From contig NZ_JBOFTR010000004.1 in NCBI RefSeq assembly GCF_051652165.1, forward strand, positions 496,001-560,000: a stretch of 64,000 nucleotides of DNA. Direction: 5' to 3'. The notes below the pieces were generated by a model. That model saw nothing but the letters and a program-made list of their open reading frames with translations. It was not told the DNA's origin and searched no databases. Position numbers and translations under genes: made by a program. This document shows positions 1 through 8,596 of the stretch, in pieces. Position 1 is the first letter of the stretch. Each line of letters begins with the position of its first letter. The DNA is from Plesiomonas sp051652165 (GTDB lineage: Bacteria; Pseudomonadota; Gammaproteobacteria; Enterobacterales; CAMTGL01).

Positions 1-1222
1 CAACACCAATATTGTTACGACCATCATGGATCAGCTCACCCTCTTCCTCATACGTACCAAGGAAACTGCGGCAACCCATCGGGGTTTTGAATGAACCGGT
101 CACCTCTACCACTTTGTCGTAGTTCAGAATATCCGGATACATACGCTTGGTGGCACACTCTAGCGCAAGCTGCTTAATATCGTAGCTCGGGTCACTCGGC
201 TTATGGTTCAAACCATCTTTAATCGCAAAGACCAGTTTTGGGAAAACGGCGGTTTTACACTTTTTCCCCAAACCAGCAATGCGGTTTTTCAGTATAGATT
301 GCTGGATCAGGCGTGATTCCCATGAAACCCCCAGCCCAAAGCCAAAGGTGACAAACGGGGTTTGCCCATTTGCCGTGTGCAAGGTGTTCACTTCATACTC
401 AAGTGATTGGAATGCGTCGTAACACTCTTTCTCGGTGCGAGCATGCGCAAAAGCCACTGGGTCAGCAATATCCCACTCCAGCGCAACTGCATGGTGCTTT
501 TTGTAGCTGGCCGTAACATAAGGCGCAAGGATCTCATCAATCCGGTTGATGGTCGTGCCACCATAAATATGGCTCGCCACCTGCGCAATAATCTGCGCGG
601 TCACTGCTGTTGCCGTTGAAATTGACTTTGGCGTGTCAATTTCAGCATTCCCCATCTTAAAGCCGTGTGTCAGCATCCCTTCAAGATCAATCAGCATGCA
701 GTTGAACATCGGGAAGAATGGCGCGTAATCGAGATCATGGTAGTGCAGTTCACCGCGCTCATGCGCTTGTGCCACATCACGCGGTAACAAATGCTGCAAA
801 GCATAGTGTTTGGCCACAATACCGGCCAGCAAATCACGCTGAGTTGGGATCACTTTACTGTCTTTATTCGCATTTTCATTGAGCAAAGCGGCATTGCTCT
901 GCTCAATTAACCCACGAATTTCACTGTTCAAACGGCTGGTTTTTTCACGCGCAACATCACGATCGTGGCGATACTCAATGTAGGCTCTTGCAACCGCTTT
1001 ATGCGGCCCAGACATCAGTTGGTTTTCTACTGCATTTTGAATAGTATGAATGGCCACTTCCTGCGCGCCATTAAGGGAAGATTCGACAGCCTCTGCCACG
1101 GCTTCAGCATAGGTCGGGTTCATCTCTTCAACCGTTCGAGCCGCACTAATGACTGCGTTTTTAATCATTTCTGCATCGAACGCTACACGACACCCGTCAC
1201 GCTTAATTACCACCGGCTTCAC
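1..1222 (-). CDS. nrdD: Anaerobic ribonucleoside-triphosphate reductase, N-terminal part (cut by window edge)
   Basis: This is the oxygen-sensitive class III ribonucleotide reductase large subunit, which makes deoxynucleotides in anaerobic growth after activation by NrdG. About 407 codons lie in the window; the glycyl-radical C-terminus is off the left edge. Read on the minus strand the protein opens with KPVVIKRDGCRVAF (ATP-cone start) and carries the NrdD stretches QTAVENQLMSGP-like, NENANKDSKVIPTQRDLLAG, YHDLDYAPFFPMFNCM and FGGTT-like SHIYGGTTINRID, nearly the same as E. coli NrdD. The start is GTG at 1222, chosen because GGAGG lies seven bases upstream and no ATG fits. An FNR box and paired NrdR boxes precede it. 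Identity is certain; only the exact start is inferred. Confidence 0.97.
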   Translation of the reverse strand, partial: MKPVVIKRDGCRVAFDAEMIKNAVISAARTVEEMNPTYAEAVAEAVESSLNGAQEVAIHTIQNAVENQLMSGPHKAVARAYIEYRHDRDVAREKTSRLNSEIRGLIEQSNAALLNENANKDSKVIPTQRDLLAGIVAKHYALQHLLPRDVAQAHERGELHYHDLDYAPFFPMFNCMLIDLEGMLTHGFKMGNAEIDTPKSISTATAVTAQIIAQVASHIYGGTTINRIDEILAPYVTASYKKHHAVALEWDIADPVAFAHARTEKECYDAFQSLEYEVNTLHTANGQTPFVTFGFGLGVSWESRLIQQSILKNRIAGLGKKCKTAVFPKLVFAIKDGLNHKPSDPSYDIKQLALECATKRMYPDILNYDKVVEVTGSFKTPMGCRSFLGTYEEEGELIHDGRNNIGV

Positions 1223-1266
1223 TGAACTTCCTCCACTTGTTACCAACTCGCCATACTTTATGCAAA

Positions 1267-1313
1267 ACACTAAATATTGATGAGATGATAAAGCTATCTA
1301 CTAGATGTGGTGT
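1267..1313 (-). promoter_or_regulatory. Tandem NrdR boxes upstream of nrdD
   Basis: Two 16-base sites resembling the NrdR operator (ACAC-core-GTGT type) lie at 1267-1282 and 1298-1313. By my count they match the consensus at about 12 and 11 of 16 positions. Their starts are 31 bases apart, the roughly three-helical-turn spacing expected for paired NrdR boxes. They overlap the putative -10 (TAATAC, 1312-1317 on the minus strand) and the start of the transcript, a position suited to repression of nrdD when dATP is plentiful. Confidence 0.7.
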
Positions 1314-1341
1314 ATTAGGCGAGATTACGCGGTTTGACACA

Positions 1342-1355
1342 TTGATCTGGATCAA
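1342..1355 (-). promoter_or_regulatory. FNR box upstream of nrdD
   Basis: The sequence TTGATCTGGATCAA is a perfect match to the FNR half-site pair TTGAT-N4-ATCAA. Its centre is about 36 bases upstream of the -10 candidate TAATAC at 1312-1317, which puts it near -41.5 of a start site around 1306. This is the class II activator position, so FNR is expected to switch nrdD on without oxygen. Confidence 0.85.
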
Positions 1356-1580
1356 CTCTTTTTCGTGAGCGACTCTTTCCCATGCAATATTATTTAGCTT
1401 CCTCGGCTACCTCACATCGCCCCTTATCAGATTCTATTTCGCTTGTTAACTGCTTTTTTTAAGCAATTTTCACTGCTAAATTGCACAAAAAACAACCCTG
1501 TATTATTACGCATAAATAGGATTGTATCGTTCACAATATGCACCAGCGATCTTTCTGCTCTTTGATGGTTGTTTAGACAT

Positions 1581-1658
1581 AAAAAAAACCTGCCTTTTTG
1601 AAATAATCCTTTTTAAGTTGGCTACCCAACGCTTAAAAATGACTTCAAAAGACAGGTT
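1581..1658 (-). terminator. Long nested hairpin with T8 tract
   Basis: On the minus strand an outer stem (AACCTG plus CTTTTGAA-type arm at 1642-1658 against 1587-1602) encloses an inner stem (TTTTTAAG/GTTGG against CCAAC/TTAAAAA) with a four-base loop. The hairpin is directly followed by eight T (1588-1581). It lies 63 bases after the stop codon of the 34-residue gene and is the likely rho-independent terminator for it. At 72 bases it is much longer than usual. Confidence 0.75.
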
Positions 1659-1721
1659 ATAGTGATTATCGTCAATTACATATTATATTTTATGGTCAAT
1701 CTGATAATCGATTTTATCGTT

Positions 1722-1826
1722 TTACTTTGCCGAATCTTGATGCTCTTCGTGATGCTTTTTCTCACGTTTTTCAGCTCGGCGCTCTTGTTGAGTTTTCTGT
1801 GGCTTTTTCTTTAAATCGTGGCTCAT
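1722..1826 (-). CDS. Small highly charged basic protein (34 aa)
   Basis: A 34-codon reading frame starts MSHDLKKKPQKTQQERRAEK and ends in an Asp-Ser-Ala-Lys tail. About half of the residues are Lys, Arg, Glu or His. A GGAGAG Shine-Dalgarno sequence sits six bases before the ATG at 1826, and a strong terminator hairpin follows at 1581-1658. Together these argue that it is a real single-gene transcript. I do not recognise the family and give no function. It is likely cytosolic and could bind nucleic acid, but that is a guess from charge alone. Confidence 0.7.
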   Translation of the reverse strand: MSHDLKKKPQKTQQERRAEKREKKHHEEHQDSAK

Positions 1827-1987
1827 ATTAACTCTCCAGAAGATCAGTGAAACTGTCTCTATTTACCGCCTGTTGGACTAAAATAGCAAGTTATAGCCTG
1901 CGCTAATACCGTGCTACAGCGTAACGTTAACTTGCCTCTTTCTGGAAATATAGCACTTGTATCTTTTCGTAATTGTCTATTTATCTA

Positions 1988-2581
1988 CTATTTTGTTGTT
2001 TTGTGGCTGTCATAACATGCCAATAAATAGGCATAAACACCGCCAATGGCGGCACCAAAGAGGTGGCTTTCAAAACTCACGCGTAATGACACAGGGAAGA
2101 GGCCAAAAAACATCACGCCATAAACCAGCAAAACTGCACACGCAATCAACAGTGATTTAACGCTACGTAGTACCCAAGCATAGACCAATAAATAGGCCCA
2201 TAGCCCGTAAACAACCCCACTTAACCCGATATGATAAGCTTGGCGTGCAAACAACCACACTAAAATACCACCACCCAGCCACACTAACGTTAATAAACCA
2301 TAGTAACGAACCGAGCCATAACCTAATACCAACCAAGACAACAGCGTAAAGGGCAATAAATTACTCAATAAATGCGCCCAAGACCCATGAATAAGCGGTG
2401 CAAATAGCAATGAAGGCAGTACATTTGTACTGCCAGGTAATAAACCAAACTGCAAAAAATACCCGCGACTCACGATATTCATGAGCCAAAATGCCACACA
2501 TAATGCATCAATAATCAAAATGACCCATACCGCCTGTGGCAAACACTTCACCATACTTTTACGTTGCTTATTGCTTATCAC
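1988..2581 (-). CDS. Rhomboid-family intramembrane serine protease
   Basis: The 197-residue protein has about six hydrophobic segments. It carries the rhomboid motifs in order: HGSWAHLLSN with the HxxxN pair in the second membrane helix region, GLSGVVYG with the catalytic serine (GxSG), and the histidine in SHLFGAAIGG near the C-terminus. The Ser-His dyad is therefore complete and the enzyme should cleave membrane-embedded substrates. Length fits the short bacterial rhomboids of Vibrio and Aeromonas type rather than GlpG, because the cytosolic N-terminal domain is missing. The start shown is GTG at 2581; GGAG is 12 bases upstream, so an internal ATG nine codons further in is also possible. 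It is transcribed alone. Confidence 0.85.
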   Translation of the reverse strand: MISNKQRKSMVKCLPQAVWVILIIDALCVAFWLMNIVSRGYFLQFGLLPGSTNVLPSLLFAPLIHGSWAHLLSNLLPFTLLSWLVLGYGSVRYYGLLTLVWLGGGILVWLFARQAYHIGLSGVVYGLWAYLLVYAWVLRSVKSLLIACAVLLVYGVMFFGLFPVSLRVSFESHLFGAAIGGVYAYLLACYDSHKTTK

Positions 2582-2781
2582 TTGTCATTACATCTCCATG
2601 TCAACCAAAACTTAAACGAAACTGACACCAACGCGCTATTTTTACAAAAAAGAGTCGCAGTTTGTGCTCTACATCGGTAAATCATTTTCTTACTCGGTGA
2701 GTTTCAAGCCAGACTCCACCCTATGCATTAAGCCCTTTACTTTTAACTCTCAACCACCCTGCTTATGGAGTTAAACACAAT

Positions 2782-3303
2782 ATGGAAATACTTAATCATC
2801 AACTTTTTTTGCTGATAAATGCCAGTATGCCCCCTTCTCCAACACTCTCTGTTGTTTCCCATTTCATTGCCACATGGCTCATTGATCTGATTCTCTTTGC
2901 CCTTGGTTTAGCTCTGTTTTTGGGATCACCCAATAGTAGAAAAGCCATTATCACCGCATTTGGATGTGGGCTATTAGGCTATCTCTTATGCTCAATTATT
3001 GGCCACACATTCCCACATCCACGGCCTTTTATGCTGCCTATTGGAAATACCTTTCTTTATCATGCGGCTAATGCCTCATTTCCTAGTGGGCATGCTACAT
3101 TGGTTTTTAGCCTTGGTTGCTCGTTATATATGTCGCGCTATCGTACTGCAGGTCTCTTGATTTTACTTTGTGGAACAGGCATTGGCTGGGCAAGAGTCTT
3201 TCTCGGAGTCCACTTTCCATTTGATATTCTCGGTGCTTTCCCTGTTAGCTTGCTTGCTGCATGGATCACTCACACATTAGGAAGAGTATTCAAAAGCAAA
3301 TAA
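2782..3303 (+). CDS. PAP2-superfamily membrane phosphatase (probable undecaprenyl-diphosphatase)
   Basis: This 173-residue membrane protein has five or six hydrophobic helices and the acid phosphatase signature in order: FPHPRP (motif 1, with the RP), FPSGHA (motif 2, catalytic His) and ARVFLGVHFPFD (motif 3, R-x5-H-x3-D). The family dephosphorylates lipid pyrophosphates; short versions such as YbjG/BcrC recycle undecaprenyl pyrophosphate, and this is the most likely role here. Undecaprenyl phosphate is also the carrier needed by the polysaccharide locus at 34-56 kb, though there is no direct link. The start has GGAG 11 bases upstream. The exact lipid substrate is inferred. Confidence 0.85.
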   Translation: MEILNHQLFLLINASMPPSPTLSVVSHFIATWLIDLILFALGLALFLGSPNSRKAIITAFGCGLLGYLLCSIIGHTFPHPRPFMLPIGNTFLYHAANASFPSGHATLVFSLGCSLYMSRYRTAGLLILLCGTGIGWARVFLGVHFPFDILGAFPVSLLAAWITHTLGRVFKSK

Positions 3304-3311
3304 TGGCTTTA

Positions 3312-3352
3312 TGGGATAAAAAACCAAGCTCTGTATCCCACAAATTCCTTTT
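3312..3352 (+). terminator. Weak terminator hairpin after PAP2 gene
   Basis: TGGGATA at 3312-3318 pairs with TATCCCA at 3334-3340 around a 15-base loop, and a T-rich stretch (CCTTTTAC) follows. It begins nine bases after the stop codon. The stem is short, so the call is tentative. Confidence 0.35.
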
Positions 3353-3517
3353 ACTTATACAATCAAAAGAGCAAGATAATTGATAGAACGGACATAAAAA
3401 CGCCGTGTTATAAGATAAAAACGTATAGCGGCAAACAATATACCTTACAGCCTGATTACTATCAGGTTGTAGTATAATGTTACTTTTCTTCTTTTTATTG
3501 AGCACGGAACGCAGCAC

Positions 3518-4960
3518 ATGAGCCTATCTCGCATATTGATTCTTGGTGCAAACGGCTATATTGGTAGCAGTTTAATCAACTATCTTATACCGCAAGGTTA
3601 CGATATTCGTGCTGCAGCGCGTGATATTACAACCCTTCAGCATCAAACATGGGCAACATCACCACAGGTTGAATTAGTCTATGCTGACTTGCAAAACGCA
3701 GACTCACTCAACGGTTTACTGACCGACATTGATATCGTGTATTACCTTGTACACAGCATGAATGGTGGCAACCACTTTTTAGAACAAGAGCAGAGTGCGG
3801 CCACACATTGCGCACAAATACTGCAGCAATCATCAGTGAAAAAAGTCATTTATCTTGGTGCATTACAACCACACGCCAAACAATCAGAACACCTGCAAGC
3901 CCGTCGGATCACCGGAGAGCTTCTACGCGGCAGCGGTATTCCAGTTATCGAGCTGCGCTCTGGCATTATTGTCGGCGCAGGATCCGCTGCATTTGAAGTG
4001 ATGCGTGATCTGGTCAATCATCTGCCGATAATGATCACCCCACGCTGGGTGCGCTCGAAAACCAGCCCAATTGCTCTTGATAACCTACTGTTCTATCTCT
4101 CTGCGCTGATTAACACACCCATTAATGACGGTATTTTTGATGTCGGCGGGCCTGATTATATTAGCTACCAAGATCAGATGAAGATTTACGCTGATATTAC
4201 CGGTAAATCTTGCATCATTATTCCCGTGCCATTTTTATCTCCGGCACTCTCTGCAAAATGGTTACGTGTAATTACTACCGTACCGATAAACATTGCTCGC
4301 GCCCTGATTGGTGGGTTGTCGCACGACCTCCCTGCCAACAGTGCCCCGCTTCAGGCGCTGATCCCTCAGCCTCTTCTTAGCTACCGAGAGGCCATCAGTG
4401 AAACGCTCAAGCACGGCTCTGATTTTCTCGACTCCGCCCGCTGGGGGTACGATGCCGATGCCAAATCAACATGGAAAGCCGATTACAGCTTCTATCCTAA
4501 AAATGCCGGTTATCGTCTTGCCACCCGCGTAAGCAGTAAAGATTTATGGGAAGAGATCAACAAAGTCGGCGGTGATCATGGCTACTTTTATGCCGATATA
4601 TTGTGGACAACCCGCGCACATCTAGATCGTTTATTCGGCGGAAAACCCCACGTGCGTCAGCGCCCTGAACATGCCATGTTGCAAGTGGGTGATAAAGTCG
4701 ACTCGTGGAAGGTGATTTGTGCTGATCCTGAAAAAAAACTGAGTTTATTATTTGGAATGAAAGCACCAGGCTTAGGCCGTCTCGACTTCACTATCACTGA
4801 AAAAGATAATCTGCGCTATTTGGATGTTAGAGCGTGGTGGCACCCGGCCGGCTTTCCGGGGTTACTCTACTGGTTTGCGATGATGCCAGCCCATCTGTTT
4901 ATTTTCCGCGGAATGTGCATGCAGATAGTTAAAAACGTACTCAAAAACCAAAAATGCTAA
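3518..4960 (+). CDS. ybjT: YbjT-like NAD(P)-binding epimerase-family protein with DUF2867 C-terminus
   Basis: The protein (480 residues, E. coli YbjT 476) starts with the Rossmann dinucleotide motif ILGANGYIGSS (residues 7-17). The first 270 residues follow the atypical short-chain dehydrogenase layout seen in NmrA and ycf39 proteins. The last 190 residues form the DUF2867 region (DLWEEINKVGGDHGYFYADI onward, ending in a hydrophobic helix before the C-terminus). E. coli YbjT is a predicted inner-membrane-associated oxidoreductase of unknown substrate. It is transcribed alone; the upstream intergenic region is AT-rich and the Shine-Dalgarno sequence is weak. Confidence 0.85.
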   Translation: MSLSRILILGANGYIGSSLINYLIPQGYDIRAAARDITTLQHQTWATSPQVELVYADLQNADSLNGLLTDIDIVYYLVHSMNGGNHFLEQEQSAATHCAQILQQSSVKKVIYLGALQPHAKQSEHLQARRITGELLRGSGIPVIELRSGIIVGAGSAAFEVMRDLVNHLPIMITPRWVRSKTSPIALDNLLFYLSALINTPINDGIFDVGGPDYISYQDQMKIYADITGKSCIIIPVPFLSPALSAKWLRVITTVPINIARALIGGLSHDLPANSAPLQALIPQPLLSYREAISETLKHGSDFLDSARWGYDADAKSTWKADYSFYPKNAGYRLATRVSSKDLWEEINKVGGDHGYFYADILWTTRAHLDRLFGGKPHVRQRPEHAMLQVGDKVDSWKVICADPEKKLSLLFGMKAPGLGRLDFTITEKDNLRYLDVRAWWHPAGFPGLLYWFAMMPAHLFIFRGMCMQIVKNVLKNQKC

Positions 4961-5008
4961 CCTTTTAACACTCAGATAGATAACAGAAAAACGGCCAAAA
5001 TAAAGGAG

Positions 5009-5048
5009 CAAAAAAGCCATGTACACCACACTGCGTGCACATGGCTTT
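5009..5048 (-). terminator. Rho-independent terminator of uraA
   Basis: On the minus strand AGCCATGTGCAC pairs with GTACATGGCT and is followed by six T and GC (5015-5010). It lies 53 bases after the uraA stop codon. It also faces the end of ybjT and may stop both transcripts. Confidence 0.75.
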
Positions 5049-5100
5049 CACCATATTAATCCGTTAAAAGCACTTTGCTACTGATTACTTACTCAGTAAG

Positions 5101-6333
5101 TTATTTAGCTTCATCAACATGACTCACTACCGTATGCGGTAAAATCAAATTCAGCAGTACAGCAACCAGTGAAGCCAGCCCTACGCCCGCCAATGCAAAA
5201 CTGCCGATTTTCAGCTCAAGCGCACCAATCCCGATAGTCAGTGTTACCGCCACAATCGCGATATTACGCGGTAAGCCCAGATCAACTTTTGCATCAATCA
5301 AAGTCTTCAGCCCAATTGCCGCAATAGAACCAAACAGCAGTAACATAATACCGCCCATCACCGGCATAGGAATTGAAGTCAACAGCGCATTAAATTTGCC
5401 CACGAATGCCAAAATAATGGCAAAAATAGCCGCCCATGTCATAGTCAGCACTTTAAAATTACGCGTCAACATCACAGCACCGGTGACTTCCGCATAGGTT
5501 GTTACCGGCGGGCCACCAATCAAACCGGCAAAACAGACACCTAAACCATCACCAAACAGTGTACGGTGCAGACCCGGTGATTTGGTGTAATCTTTACCCG
5601 TTACGCCGCCGATAGCCATCACACCACCAATATGTTCGATACAAGGCGCAATGGCGACCGGTAACATAAACAGCGCGGCAGCCCAATTGATCTCCGGTGT
5701 AATAAAGGTAGGAATAACAAACCATGCCGAAGCAGACAATTGTTCAAAATTAACAATACCCGCCATCATCGACGCAACATAACCGACAACCACACCGGAG
5801 AGTATTGGCAGCAGACGTATCCACCCCTTACAAAAAACAGCGGTAATCAGAGTGGTTGCCAGAGAGATACCTGCCAAACTGATAGCTATATCCAGCGGAA
5901 TAATCTGCTCACCATTTACCCGCCCCATCGCCATATTGCACGCGACCTGTGCCACCGACAAACCAATCACCATGATCACCGGCCCAACAACAACCGGAGG
6001 CAATAGACGGTGCACAAAATTTACACCTCGAGCACGAATCACACCGGCAAAAACAAAGTACATGATACCGGCCATGCACAGACCAAACATGGTCGAAGGC
6101 ACACCCCATGTCTGTGTGGCATAAATAATCGGCGCAATAAATGCAAAGCTTGATCCCAAAAAGATAGGCACCTGATTACGCGTGCTGATCTGAAACAGCA
6201 GCGTTCCGACCCCTGCCCCTAACAGCGCCATGGAAGGGTTTAAACCTGTCAGAAGCGGAACAAGAACCATTGCACCGAAGGCCACAAACAAAATTTGTAA
6301 TCCGGCAATACTTTGTCTTAGAGAAGAGAACAT
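5101..6333 (-). CDS. uraA: Uracil permease (NCS2 nucleobase:proton symporter)
   Basis: The protein has about 14 hydrophobic segments and the NCS2 signature features: FLGSSFAFIAPI near residue 55, the glutamate in CIEHIGGV (E241 of E. coli UraA) and the glutamate in TTYAEVTGAV (E290 of UraA), the two residues that contact uracil and couple protons. It imports uracil for salvage. I place the start at ATG 6333, which has AAGG six bases upstream and aligns with family members at MFSSLRQSIAG. An in-frame ATG at 6390 would add 19 residues without a good ribosome site. No upp gene is adjacent, unlike E. coli. A PurR-like box overlaps the promoter. Xanthine transport cannot be fully excluded from sequence. 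Confidence 0.9.
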   Translation of the reverse strand: MFSSLRQSIAGLQILFVAFGAMVLVPLLTGLNPSMALLGAGVGTLLFQISTRNQVPIFLGSSFAFIAPIIYATQTWGVPSTMFGLCMAGIMYFVFAGVIRARGVNFVHRLLPPVVVGPVIMVIGLSVAQVACNMAMGRVNGEQIIPLDIAISLAGISLATTLITAVFCKGWIRLLPILSGVVVGYVASMMAGIVNFEQLSASAWFVIPTFITPEINWAAALFMLPVAIAPCIEHIGGVMAIGGVTGKDYTKSPGLHRTLFGDGLGVCFAGLIGGPPVTTYAEVTGAVMLTRNFKVLTMTWAAIFAIILAFVGKFNALLTSIPMPVMGGIMLLLFGSIAAIGLKTLIDAKVDLGLPRNIAIVAVTLTIGIGALELKIGSFALAGVGLASLVAVLLNLILPHTVVSHVDEAK

Positions 6334-6501
6334 TCTGAACCTTATAAAACAGACAGAATAAAATAAAGGGGTAGCAAACCGTTTATTCATGTGATGAATA
6401 GTATGGGTTACTAAAGTCTGCTGCTATCTGTCATCAGAAGTGTGGGTACGCAGGAAAAGAATTCGATACGTAAACAAAGATATACAAGCATCGAGGTCAG
6501 G

Positions 6502-6540
6502 ATCATACGGTATCTTGGTCAAAATACCAAACGTTTGCGG
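6502..6540 (-). promoter_or_regulatory. Promoter of uraA with overlapping PurR box
   Basis: On the minus strand TTGGTA (6530-6525) and TATGAT (6507-6502) form a sigma-70 promoter with a 17-base spacer. The 16 bases at 6525-6540, with core CAAACGTTTGCG, match the E. coli PurR operator at 12 of 16 positions and cover the -35 element. Repression by PurR bound to hypoxanthine or guanine would fit nucleobase salvage. The leader to the uraA start is about 160 bases. Confidence 0.7.
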
Positions 6541-6548
6541 CAACAAAT

Positions 6549-6576
6549 AAAAAAATGGCACAACATGAGTGCGCCA
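6549..6576 (-). terminator. Terminator of grxD
   Basis: On the minus strand TGGCGCA pairs with TGTGCCA (one G-U pair) around a seven-base loop, and seven T follow (6555-6549). It separates grxD from the uraA promoter, which begins only a few bases further on. Confidence 0.75.
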
Positions 6577-6675
6577 CTTTATTACACTGAAATATACATA
6601 TATATCAGTGTATAGCTCTGACTAATAGCATCAAAGCCAATAATTTATTTTAATAAATCATAAGAGAGCAAGATA

Positions 6676-7014
6676 TTACTCTGCAGATTCATCTTTATAT
6701 TTTGCTGCAACTTCTTTAATCAGCGCCTGTAACTCACCTTTTTGCGCCATTTCCAGCATAATATCACAACCGCCAACCAGCTCACCTTCAACCCACAATT
6801 GTGGGAACGTTGGCCAGTTAGCAAATTTTGGTAATTCAGCGCGGATATCAGGGTTCTGCAAAATATCAACATAGGCAAAACGCTCACCACAGCTCATGAT
6901 TGCTTGCACTGCTTGAGCCGAAAAACCACAGTTTGGCAACTTTGGTGACCCTTTCATGTACAGAATAATTGGGTTTTCTGCCAACTGTTGCTTAATTTTA
7001 TCAATGGTTTCCAT
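6676..7014 (-). CDS. grxD: Monothiol glutaredoxin 4
   Basis: This 112-residue protein (E. coli Grx4 115) has the monothiol active site CGFS at residues 29-32, with KGSPKLPNCGFS around it and the glutathione-binding stretch WPTFPQLWVEGELVGGCDI. Grx4 binds a [2Fe-2S] cluster between two monomers and two glutathiones and works with BolA in iron-sulfur delivery. It lies next to sodB, which is divergently transcribed, a common pairing in gammaproteobacteria. AGAGG lies six bases before the ATG. No unusual feature. Confidence 0.95.
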   Translation of the reverse strand: METIDKIKQQLAENPIILYMKGSPKLPNCGFSAQAVQAIMSCGERFAYVDILQNPDIRAELPKFANWPTFPQLWVEGELVGGCDIMLEMAQKGELQALIKEVAAKYKDESAE

Positions 7015-7435
7015 TGTTAACCTCTATTGCCTATTATATGAATGTCAGTATTTGCTGATTCTACCGAGTCTGAGCATAAATAAAAAATCCCTTTTTTTGT
7101 AGGGATATATTACGGCATGGCTCGTAGAACACAGATGCATTTTTATGCGCGTATCTTCCGTGAAATACGCTTTCGCACCCAATTTTCACACTATAACGTG
7201 CATACAGACACACTCATTTGATTTTTTATTCAAAAAAATAAAAATCGTTACACGCATCGAGATAATTTACACGTTATGTTCATTAATATCCTTTTAATAT
7301 AGGAAAAACTTGCTAAAATCCCAAACCATAACAGTTATACAACAGCCCTTTGTGGCTAATCATACCATTTTAACGTGTGATTTTAGGAAGCAAAAGAACT
7401 TGGGCTATGCCCTAACAATAACGGAGATTTCAGCA

Positions 7436-8017
7436 ATGTCTTTTGAATTACCTGCGCTACCATATGCAAAAAATGCACTTGAACCTCATTTGTCAGCTGA
7501 AACGCTGGAGTTCCATTACGGTAAGCACCACAACACCTATGTGGTTAACCTGAATAATCTGGTTCCAGGCACTGAGTTTGAAGGCAAATCATTAGAAGAG
7601 ATTGTAAAGACCTCTTCTGGCCCTATCTTCAATAACGCAGCACAAGTGTGGAACCACACCTTCTACTGGAACTGCTTAGCGCCTCAAGCTGGTGGCGAAC
7701 CAACGGGTGCACTGGCTGATGCAATTAACAGCACTTTCGGTTCATTTGATGCTTTCAAAGCACAGTTTAATGATGCCGCAGTAAAAAACTTCGGTTCAGG
7801 CTGGACATGGCTGGTTAAAAAAGCTGACGGCACACTAGCAATTGTCAGCACATCAAATGCTGGCTGCCCACTGACTGAAGGCCATACTCCACTACTGACT
7901 GTTGATGTGTGGGAACACGCTTACTACATCGACTACCGCAATGTACGTCCTAACTACCTCAATGGTTTTTGGGCACTGGTCAACTGGGAATTTGTTGCAC
8001 AAAACCTAGCCGCTTAA
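7436..8017 (+). CDS. sodB: Iron superoxide dismutase
   Basis: The 193-residue protein has exactly the E. coli SodB length. The metal ligands are His27, His74, Asp157 (in DVWEHAYY) and His161, and Gln70 within AAQVWNHTFYW marks the iron type. It converts superoxide to peroxide and oxygen in the cytosol. The reading frame extends 42 codons upstream to a TTG at 7310, but the true start is ATG 7436: it has CGGAGA upstream and matches family N-termini (MSFELPALPY). A terminator follows at 8041. Confidence 0.97.
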   Translation: MSFELPALPYAKNALEPHLSAETLEFHYGKHHNTYVVNLNNLVPGTEFEGKSLEEIVKTSSGPIFNNAAQVWNHTFYWNCLAPQAGGEPTGALADAINSTFGSFDAFKAQFNDAAVKNFGSGWTWLVKKADGTLAIVSTSNAGCPLTEGHTPLLTVDVWEHAYYIDYRNVRPNYLNGFWALVNWEFVAQNLAA

Positions 8018-8040
8018 GATTACTCTTAATTCTAAAGCAC

Positions 8041-8072
8041 AAAGCCCTTATTGTTATGATAAGGGCTTTTTT
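8041..8072 (+). terminator. Rho-independent terminator of sodB
   Basis: AAGCCCTTAT and ATAAGGGCTT form a perfect 10-base-pair stem with a seven-base loop, followed by seven T, 24 bases after the sodB stop. Confidence 0.9.
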
Positions 8073-8172
8073 TATAAAAAAATAAAATATAAGGTCATTG
8101 TAAGTAATGGTTGATACTGGTAACTAAAAAATCATATAGTAAACTCACTCACCTCAACATGTTATTTACATT

Positions 8173-8565
8173 ATGATTTCACTGATAAAAAAACACATTG
8201 TTATTTATTCACTTTTATTGCTCTCTTTTTCAACTCAAGCCTCCTGTTGGCTAGTTGGTGATATTAAAGGTTATAACAGTGCAGGCCAACTAACTGAGTT
8301 AAATAGTGATACGGCTAATAAAAGTAAATTCATTGTTAAAATAAGTAACAACTTAACAAAGATAACACCAAGCAATCTTAATTTTATCTCAATGGGAAAT
8401 AAAACTGCTGCAGGTGTCTATGATGAAGGCAATGTTACGATTATCGAAACATGGTCAATCTCTACAGATGAAAAGAAAGTCTTTATCAGTAGGATACAAA
8501 CTGGGAATGCTGCCACTGAAGGCGCTAAAGCCTTTCAAGGCAATGTGATATCTCGTTGCCCATAG
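8173..8565 (+). CDS. Small secreted protein of unknown function
   Basis: The 130-residue product begins with a lysine-containing n-region and a hydrophobic core (HIVIYSLLLLSFS) ending in STQAS, a good signal peptidase I site near residue 23. The mature part is about 107 residues, rich in Ser, Asn and Thr, with one cysteine just after the cleavage site and one three residues from the end (SRCP), which could form a disulfide. I recognise no family. It opens an AT-rich accessory block between sodB and gloA. No clear Shine-Dalgarno sequence is seen, which lowers confidence slightly. Confidence 0.6.
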   Translation: MISLIKKHIVIYSLLLLSFSTQASCWLVGDIKGYNSAGQLTELNSDTANKSKFIVKISNNLTKITPSNLNFISMGNKTAAGVYDEGNVTIIETWSISTDEKKVFISRIQTGNAATEGAKAFQGNVISRCP

Positions 8566-8596
8566 TTCTGAATAAAACATATAGAACACACGTATC

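Noticed and set aside
1886..1936. Imperfect inverted repeat GCAAGTTA/TAACTTGC after the rhomboid gene
   Set aside because: Eight-base arms with a long loop and no T tract; too weak to call a terminator.
7310..7435. Upstream extension of the sodB frame
   Set aside because: TTG start without signal; family proteins begin at MSFELP, and CGGAGA precedes that ATG.
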